The position numbers and the translations under genes were made by a program. This document shows positions 5,543 through 10,136 of a stretch of DNA of 10,136 bases, in pieces (positions within the stretch are counted from its first letter, which is position 1; each line of letters opens with the position of its first letter). Origin of the DNA: an uncultured Lachnospiraceae bacterium (lineage in GTDB: Bacteria; Bacillota; Clostridia; Lachnospirales; Lachnospiraceae); contig CASGVX010000055.1 of NCBI GenBank assembly GCA_949346185.1, positions 1 through 10,136 on the forward strand, written 5' to 3'. A model generated the notes under the pieces. It saw nothing but the letters and a program-made list of their open reading frames with translations, was not told the origin of the DNA and did no database searches.

Positions 5543-7264
5543 ATGGTAAAGGGAACAGAAATTATTGTAAAGGCTTTGAAGGAGGAGAAGGTGGAGACGT
5601 TATTTGCCTATCCCGGCGGGCAGGCGGTAGACATTTTTGATGCCCTCTATGGCGTAGAGGGTATCGACGTGGTTCTTCCCAGGCACGAGCAGGCATTGAT
5701 TCATGCGGCTGATGGGTATGCCAGATCCACCGGCAAGGTGGGGGTATGCTTGGTTACCAGCGGGCCGGGAGCCACAAATCTGGTTACCGGGCTTGCCACG
5801 GCGAACTATGACAGCGTGCCGCTGGTGTGCATCACCGGTCAGGTGCCTCTGGGGCTGATGGGAAATGATGCCTTTCAGGAGGTGGACATCGTGGGGATTA
5901 CCAATAGCGTATCCAAGTATGCGGTGACGGTTCGCACGAGGGAGGAACTTCCTAGGATTTTAAAGGAAGCGTTTTATATTGCCAGAAGTGGCAGGCCGGG
6001 GCCCGTGGTGGTAGACGTTCCCAAGGACATCCAGCAGGCGATGGGGGAGGATTATTACCCGGAAGGGGTGTCTATCAGGGGATATAAGCCCAATGAGAGC
6101 GTTCATGTGGGTCAGGTCAAAAAGGCGGTATCCCTGCTTAAGAAGTCGAAGAGGCCTTTGTTCCTAGTGGGGGGCGGCGTGAACATTGCCGGGGCGAATG
6201 ATGCCATGAGACGGCTGGCAGAATTTGTAGGCGTGCCGGTTATCACTACGATTATGGGCAAGGGGGCGATTCCCAGCGGCCATGACCTTTATCTGGGAAA
6301 TATCGGCATCCATGGCAGTTATGCCGCAAATCATGCCGTGTCGGAATGCGATGTACTCTTTTCCATTGGAACCCGTTTCAATGACAGGATTACCGGTAAA
6401 ATCAGTGAGTTTGCCAAGGATGCGAAGATTATTCATATTGACGTGGATCCAGCGTCCATCTCAAAAAATATCGTGGTGGATATTCCCATCGTGGCAGATG
6501 CCAAACTGGCCATCGAGAAATTGCTGGAGTATGCCTCTCCGTTGAAAGTTGAGAAGTGGGTGGAACAGACCAAGGCGTGGAAGGAGCAGTTCCCCATTCA
6601 TATGAAGCAGAAGGAAGGGCTTACGCCGGAAAAGATTATTCGATATATCAATGAGAATTTTTCTCGTCCCATTATCACTACGGATGTGGGGCAGAACCAG
6701 CTCTGGGCTACGCAATACCTAGAACTGGAGGGGAATAGGCAATTCCTGACTTCCGGCGGGCTGGGGACGATGGGGTATGGGTTTCCGGCTGCTATCGGAG
6801 CCAAGCTGGGCAACCCGGATCGTCAGGTGATTGCCATTTCCGGGGACGGCGGCATGCAGATGAATATTCAGGAATTGGCCACGGCAGTGGCTTTGGAACT
6901 GCCTTTGATTCTGGTGGTGCTGAACAATGGCTATCTGGGAAATGTGCGCCAGTGGCAAGAACTATTTTATGGAAAGCGGTATTCTAGTACCTGCCTGAAA
7001 TATCGCAGGAGCTGCGACCGGAATTGTGGAAGCCCCGATAAATGCTGTCCCCCATATAATCCTGATTTCGTAAAGCTGGCGGAGAGTTATGATGCCTATG
7101 GGATGCGGATTACCAAGGAGGAGGAAATTGGGGAGGCATTTGCCTATGCCCTGTCCCATAAGCATGCTCCTACGATGATAGAATGCGTCATTGCGCCGGA
7201 TCTGAATGTATTTCCTATGGTTCCCACGGGAAAGCCCCTCTCGGAATGCATTATGGATTGCTAA
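5543..7264 (+). CDS. ilvB: Acetolactate synthase, large (catalytic) subunit
   Basis: A 573-residue ThDP/FAD enzyme, EC 2.2.1.6, condensing two pyruvates to acetolactate (valine/leucine) or pyruvate with 2-oxobutyrate to acetohydroxybutyrate (isoleucine). The start at ATG 5543 follows AGGAG at 5531-5535. Domain order: N-terminal pyrimidine-binding domain with the catalytic E49 in PRHEQA and the GPGATNLVTGLATA block; central FAD-type domain about 190-350 (LVGGGVNIAG, GTRFNDRITG); C-terminal ThDP-diphosphate domain with the motif G434-DGG ending at N461-N462. Directly after FYGKRYS there is a Cys-rich insert with C484, C491, C495, C501 and C502 before the NPDFVKLAESY segment; most IlvB proteins have only a short link here, accounting for slightly greater length than usual (about 550-565). 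The gene is controlled by the upstream T-box and is followed by its regulatory subunit. Confidence 0.96.
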   Translation: MVKGTEIIVKALKEEKVETLFAYPGGQAVDIFDALYGVEGIDVVLPRHEQALIHAADGYARSTGKVGVCLVTSGPGATNLVTGLATANYDSVPLVCITGQVPLGLMGNDAFQEVDIVGITNSVSKYAVTVRTREELPRILKEAFYIARSGRPGPVVVDVPKDIQQAMGEDYYPEGVSIRGYKPNESVHVGQVKKAVSLLKKSKRPLFLVGGGVNIAGANDAMRRLAEFVGVPVITTIMGKGAIPSGHDLYLGNIGIHGSYAANHAVSECDVLFSIGTRFNDRITGKISEFAKDAKIIHIDVDPASISKNIVVDIPIVADAKLAIEKLLEYASPLKVEKWVEQTKAWKEQFPIHMKQKEGLTPEKIIRYINENFSRPIITTDVGQNQLWATQYLELEGNRQFLTSGGLGTMGYGFPAAIGAKLGNPDRQVIAISGDGGMQMNIQELATAVALELPLILVVLNNGYLGNVRQWQELFYGKRYSSTCLKYRRSCDRNCGSPDKCCPPYNPDFVKLAESYDAYGMRITKEEEIGEAFAYALSHKHAPTMIECVIAPDLNVFPMVPTGKPLSECIMDC

Positions 7265-7423
7265 AATGCGAATGCAGGATGCGCTTGCCTTTCCTCCCTT
7301 GGCTGCATGGAAATGTGAGAGATTTGTTCTTGCCGATTGGAATGGCATGATGAAAATATTCATTACGCATGGCGAATGAGGTTCGATTGGATTTTGTGAA
7401 TTGAGTAAGAATGGGGGATTAAT

Positions 7424-7930
7424 ATGGAAGTAAAGAAAAGATACATTTCTCTGTATGTGGAAAATCAGATTGGCGTGCTGGCAAAGATTTCCGGACTGCT
7501 GGCGGGGAAATCCTACAACTTGGACACGCTGACGGTGGGAGCCACGGAGGATCCCACCGTGTCTAGGATTACCATAGGGCTCACTATTGATGATATCACG
7601 TATGAGCAGGTGATCAAGCAGTTGAACCGCAGCGTGGTGGTCATTAAGGTTATGGATTTCTCTGATGTGCCCATTCACAAAAAGGAGTTGCTGTTTATTA
7701 AGGTATCCAGCTGCTCCGAGAAGGATAAGGCAGAAATTTTCAGAATCGCCCAAGCATTTTCCCTAGAGATTATTGATTATGACAAATCCCATGTGATGGT
7801 GCAGTGCGTGAAGACGGAGGGGGGCAACAATGATATGATTGCCCTCTTTAACGACACCTTTATCAATCGCATTGAGGTGGTGCGGGGCGGCAGCGTGGCC
7901 ATCGAGGCGATATCCACCAGAGATCAGTAA
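7424..7930 (+). CDS. ilvN: Acetolactate synthase, small (regulatory) subunit
   Basis: This 168-residue protein (also named IlvH in some genomes) has the N-terminal ACT domain YISLYVENQIGVLAKISGLL at 7-26, continuing YNLDTLTVGATEDPTVSRITI, and a second ACT-like C-terminal half (ELLFIKVSS, then an EI-type helix and IEVVRGGSVAIEA near the end). Length matches the usual 160-170. It binds the large subunit, raises its activity and confers branched-chain amino acid (typically valine) feedback inhibition. The start ATG 7424 follows GGGGGA (7413-7418). The 159-bp gap to ilvB is unusually long for this pair. I see no clear terminator or promoter in it, only a 6-bp inverted repeat ATGCAG/CTGCAT (7272-7277, 7303-7308) without a T-tract, so co-transcription from the T-box promoter is the simplest reading. 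Confidence 0.93.
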   Translation: MEVKKRYISLYVENQIGVLAKISGLLAGKSYNLDTLTVGATEDPTVSRITIGLTIDDITYEQVIKQLNRSVVVIKVMDFSDVPIHKKELLFIKVSSCSEKDKAEIFRIAQAFSLEIIDYDKSHVMVQCVKTEGGNNDMIALFNDTFINRIEVVRGGSVAIEAISTRDQ

Positions 7931-7978
7931 TATGCGTGCGAGACATTTACGGGTTGTGGCAAGAATGGAGGATTGAAA

Positions 7979-8560
7979 ATGGCATGGAATCATGAATACC
8001 TGATACCGCTGTACAATGCCTTGCTGATTCCCGCCATTATTTTTTCTGTGGGGATGCTGGTGGAGGGAATCGGGAATGTGATAGCCGGGATTCTGGCAGT
8101 CATATTTGGTGGAAGGGTGGCGTTCTTCATCAGAAACCGACTGACATTTCCGGGAACGGTACATCATGAATTGGCGCATGCATTTTTTGCTGTGATATCT
8201 GGCGCGAAGGTGACGAAGGTGGAATTGTTTCATGTGCGGGGAGATCAGCTGGGGTGCGTGGAGTTCTATCCTAGGGGCAATGCCTTTTCCAAGTCGCTGC
8301 AGATGGCTCTTGCCAGCATTGCGCCGGTGGTGTGCGGGACGGCCAGCATGTGCCTCCTGTACTGGCTGTGGCGCTTTCGGTGCGGGGAACTGTGGCAGTA
8401 TATTCTGGTGGGATATCTGGGCGTCAGTATTTTGTTTCATATGAATATGAGCGGTCAGGATATCAAGAATGCCCTGCGGGGAATGCCATTTACGATCCTC
8501 CTGTGCTACGTCATATTTCTTGTGACGGGAATCAGCATGCTGCCCATAGGGGGTATGTGA
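7979..8560 (+). CDS. M50-type (site-2-protease-like) membrane metalloprotease homologue
   Basis: A 193-residue integral membrane protein. ATG 7979 is chosen over the in-frame TTG at 7973 because GGAGG (7967-7971) sits 7 nt before it. Hydrophobic segments are at about 10-50 (probably two helices), 106-131 (APVVCGTASMCLLYWL), 139-155 and 170-190. The zinc motif H63-E-L-A-H67 follows TFPGTVH, and D161 in SGQD lies in the position of the third metal ligand of M50/S2P-like proteases, which cut substrates in or near the membrane. It lacks a recognisable PDZ or CBS domain and is smaller than classical RseP or SpoIVFB. It starts 48 nt after ilvN on the same strand and may share its transcript, although no functional link to amino acid synthesis is known to me. 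Substrate unknown. Confidence 0.75.
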   Translation: MAWNHEYLIPLYNALLIPAIIFSVGMLVEGIGNVIAGILAVIFGGRVAFFIRNRLTFPGTVHHELAHAFFAVISGAKVTKVELFHVRGDQLGCVEFYPRGNAFSKSLQMALASIAPVVCGTASMCLLYWLWRFRCGELWQYILVGYLGVSILFHMNMSGQDIKNALRGMPFTILLCYVIFLVTGISMLPIGGM

Positions 8561-8587
8561 TTCGCCTAATAGCAGCAGGCTGTGGGA

Positions 8588-10021
8588 TTAATGGATTCGC
8601 AGCCCTTTGGGGTAGTGGTTCTTGAGGGTGCCCTGGCTGGCCTTTCCCCAGCCGATGGAGAATCCTTGGTAAGTGACCAGAGTCCAGGAGCGGAGGCTGG
8701 AATCACAGGGGAGGGATTCGCCCCGGAGATAGGCGAGGATGCTTTCGCCATTGCACTGGTGCACTTGAACCGCCTCTTGGGGGAGAAGTGCCATGGCTAG
8801 GGCGTGGGAGGGTTGGAAGCGATTCTTTTTTTCGCTGCCCAGCTGGAGCCCGGCACGGAGGATCTTGATGCCTGACAGGGATTTCATGGCGGGGGGAATC
8901 AGGTAGAGTTCCTCTCCGAAGGCATGGAGGCGGCCTTTTTCATGAAATGCGGCGGATGCGCTTCCGATGGCTGGATCCAATGCCAGGAAATCCTTATAGA
9001 ATGTGTGGAAGTTCTCGTATTTTTTCGAGGGCTTTTTTTTATATTTATTCTCCTTCATGGGAGAGGGTTCTCCATGCTTTCGCAGTCTGGCGGCAAAATG
9101 TCCCTCCCCCGGGAGGCGGTGGGGCCACAGGCGCAGTGTCCTTTCTGCCAGAGGGCATTCAAGCTGGTTGGTGCCATCATTTGCAGAATGGGATGGGCGG
9201 AGCCACGTTCTTCCGCCTTCCAGTCCGCAATCATCGGGAAGGATATCTCTCCAGTCCTCTAAGACGTAATCGGGATGCCGTTGTAGAAAATGACCGATTT
9301 GTCTTTCATTTTCTTCTGGGGCAAAAGTGCAGGTGGAGTATACGAGAATCCCGCCGGGACGCAGCATCTTCTCTGCCTCCTCCAATATCATTTCCTGACG
9401 CTTCCGGCAAAACTCCACTAAAGAGGGCTTCCACTCTGCAATGGCCTGGGGGTCCTTTCGGAACATGCCCTCCCCGGAACAGGGGGCATCCACCAGAATC
9501 TTGTCAAAAAATTCTGGAAAGGACTGGGACATTTTTTCCGGAGGCTCGTTGGTGACGACGCAGTTTGCAATGCCCAGCCGCTCGATATTCTGGGATAGAA
9601 TTTTGGCTCTGGCTGGAAATATTTCATTGGACACCAGCAGACCCTTTCCAGCCATCCGCCCGGCGATTCCGGTGGATTTCCCTCCCGGGGCGGCGCAGAA
9701 ATCACAGATAATCTCCCCGGGCTGAGGATCCAGAAGGGCTGCCACCGCCATGGCACTGGGTTCCTGAATATAGTATGCTCCGGCTTCATGGAGAGCATGC
9801 CGACCCGGACGTTCCTCCGCATTTGCATAAAATCCCTCCTTCGCCCAAGGGACGGGGGAGAGGGTGAAGGGAAGATTGGCAGACGAAAGGAAACCCCCGT
9901 TTTTCAGGGGGTTTAACCGCAAGCCGTATGCCTTCTCCTTCTCAAAACCGGCGAAGAATGCCGGAGACTCTTCCCCGAGCATCTGCTCCATTCGCCGGAT
10001 AAAATCCTGTGGTAATTCCAT
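8588..10021 (-). CDS. rsmF: RsmF-like rRNA (cytosine-C5) methyltransferase, NOL1/NOP2/Sun family
   Basis: A 477-residue SAM-dependent RNA m5C methyltransferase. Features in order: an N-terminal NOL1-type domain (YGLRLNPLK at 32-40), HEAGAYYIQEPSAM, the SAM-binding motif FCAAPGGKST at 108-117, the VDAPCSGEGMFRKD motif with C181 and the YSTCTFAPEENE motif with C231 (the two Cys residues of this family: one forms the covalent RNA adduct, the other helps release), a Lys-rich linker around 323-340, and a C-terminal RsmF-type RNA-binding domain ending WTLVTYQGFSIGWGK. RsmF methylates 16S rRNA at C1407 in E. coli; the exact target base in Firmicutes homologues can differ. The start at 10021 is preceded on this strand by a GAGGGA site. 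It converges with the metalloprotease gene across only 27 bp, where no terminator is visible. Confidence 0.93.
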   Translation of the reverse strand: MELPQDFIRRMEQMLGEESPAFFAGFEKEKAYGLRLNPLKNGGFLSSANLPFTLSPVPWAKEGFYANAEERPGRHALHEAGAYYIQEPSAMAVAALLDPQPGEIICDFCAAPGGKSTGIAGRMAGKGLLVSNEIFPARAKILSQNIERLGIANCVVTNEPPEKMSQSFPEFFDKILVDAPCSGEGMFRKDPQAIAEWKPSLVEFCRKRQEMILEEAEKMLRPGGILVYSTCTFAPEENERQIGHFLQRHPDYVLEDWRDILPDDCGLEGGRTWLRPSHSANDGTNQLECPLAERTLRLWPHRLPGEGHFAARLRKHGEPSPMKENKYKKKPSKKYENFHTFYKDFLALDPAIGSASAAFHEKGRLHAFGEELYLIPPAMKSLSGIKILRAGLQLGSEKKNRFQPSHALAMALLPQEAVQVHQCNGESILAYLRGESLPCDSSLRSWTLVTYQGFSIGWGKASQGTLKNHYPKGLRIH

Positions 10022-10032
10022 AAAGATCCCTC

Positions 10033-10136
10033 TTAAATGCTATCGCTGATATCCACATTGTCGCCAGTGATGCCTACATGAGCGCCATCCTTTGCCTCCG
10101 GGGCATCAGGATGTGCCACGAGCCATTTGTTCCGGG
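10033..10136 (-). CDS. C-terminal end of an unidentified gene, cut by the right edge
   Basis: On the minus strand a frame is open from the right edge to a TAA at 10035-10033, giving about 33 residues that begin RNKWLVAHPDAPEAKDGAH and end GDNVDISDSI. The stop lies 11 nt before the rsmF start, and the rsmF ribosome binding site sits between them, which is typical of an operon and supports this being a real coding end. The other two minus-strand frames are interrupted here. The fragment is too short for me to assign a family. Confidence 0.55.
   Translation of the reverse strand, partial: RNKWLVAHPDAPEAKDGAHVGITGDNVDISDSI

Noticed and set aside
6962..7753. 263-codon minus-strand frame across ilvB, the gap and ilvN
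   Set aside because: It spans the ends of two well-supported opposite-strand genes and shows no recognisable motif; a chance frame.
8635..8653. Hairpin GGCTGG/CCAGCC just past the convergent gene ends, considered as a terminator for the protease gene
   Set aside because: It is inside the rsmF coding region (encoding GWGK near the C-terminus) and has no following T-tract.
8947..9555. 202-codon plus-strand frame inside rsmF
   Set aside because: It is antisense to the conserved methyltransferase core; the product has no recognisable domain.

Overview
This looks like a chromosomal segment of a Gram-positive anaerobe of the Clostridia, most likely a Lachnospiraceae-type Firmicute. The signs are strong GGAGG-type ribosome binding sites, a T-box leader before an acetolactate synthase gene, a SpoIID-type sporulation/cell-wall domain protein, a Cys-rich insert in IlvB that I recall from gut Clostridia, and roughly balanced base composition. 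This assignment is inference from gene content; there is no rRNA or other marker in the window.

Left part (1-1906): the 3' portion of a SpoIID/LytB-domain gene cut by the window edge, then a lipoprotein with an acidic linker and a calcium-loop-like motif, closed by a probable terminator with a long loop.

Centre-left (about 1908-5154): a tight four-gene co-directional operon. It encodes a free-standing acyl/peptidyl carrier protein, a protein resembling the papain-like BtrH N-terminal family often found beside peptide-assembly genes, a PaaK/CapK-type adenylate-forming ligase, and a small helical protein resembling DUF6483. Logically the ligase would activate an unknown carboxylic acid and load it on the carrier protein, and the BtrH-like protein would transfer or release it. 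This is the most interesting part of the window. A degenerate 34-bp tandem duplication sits at the end of the BtrH-like gene.

Centre-right (5200-8560): a clear sigma-A-type promoter and a complete T-box leader (Stem I, T-box sequence, alternative antiterminator and terminator) precede ilvB. This is followed by ilvN and a membrane metalloprotease of M50 type. The T-box makes transcription of the branched-chain amino acid genes respond to uncharged tRNA; the best specifier reading is GUA (valine).

Right part (8588-10136, minus strand): an RsmF-like rRNA m5C methyltransferase convergent with the protease gene, preceded on the same strand by the C-terminal end of an unidentified gene that runs off the right edge. 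No CRISPR arrays, insertion sequences, tRNA or rRNA genes were seen.
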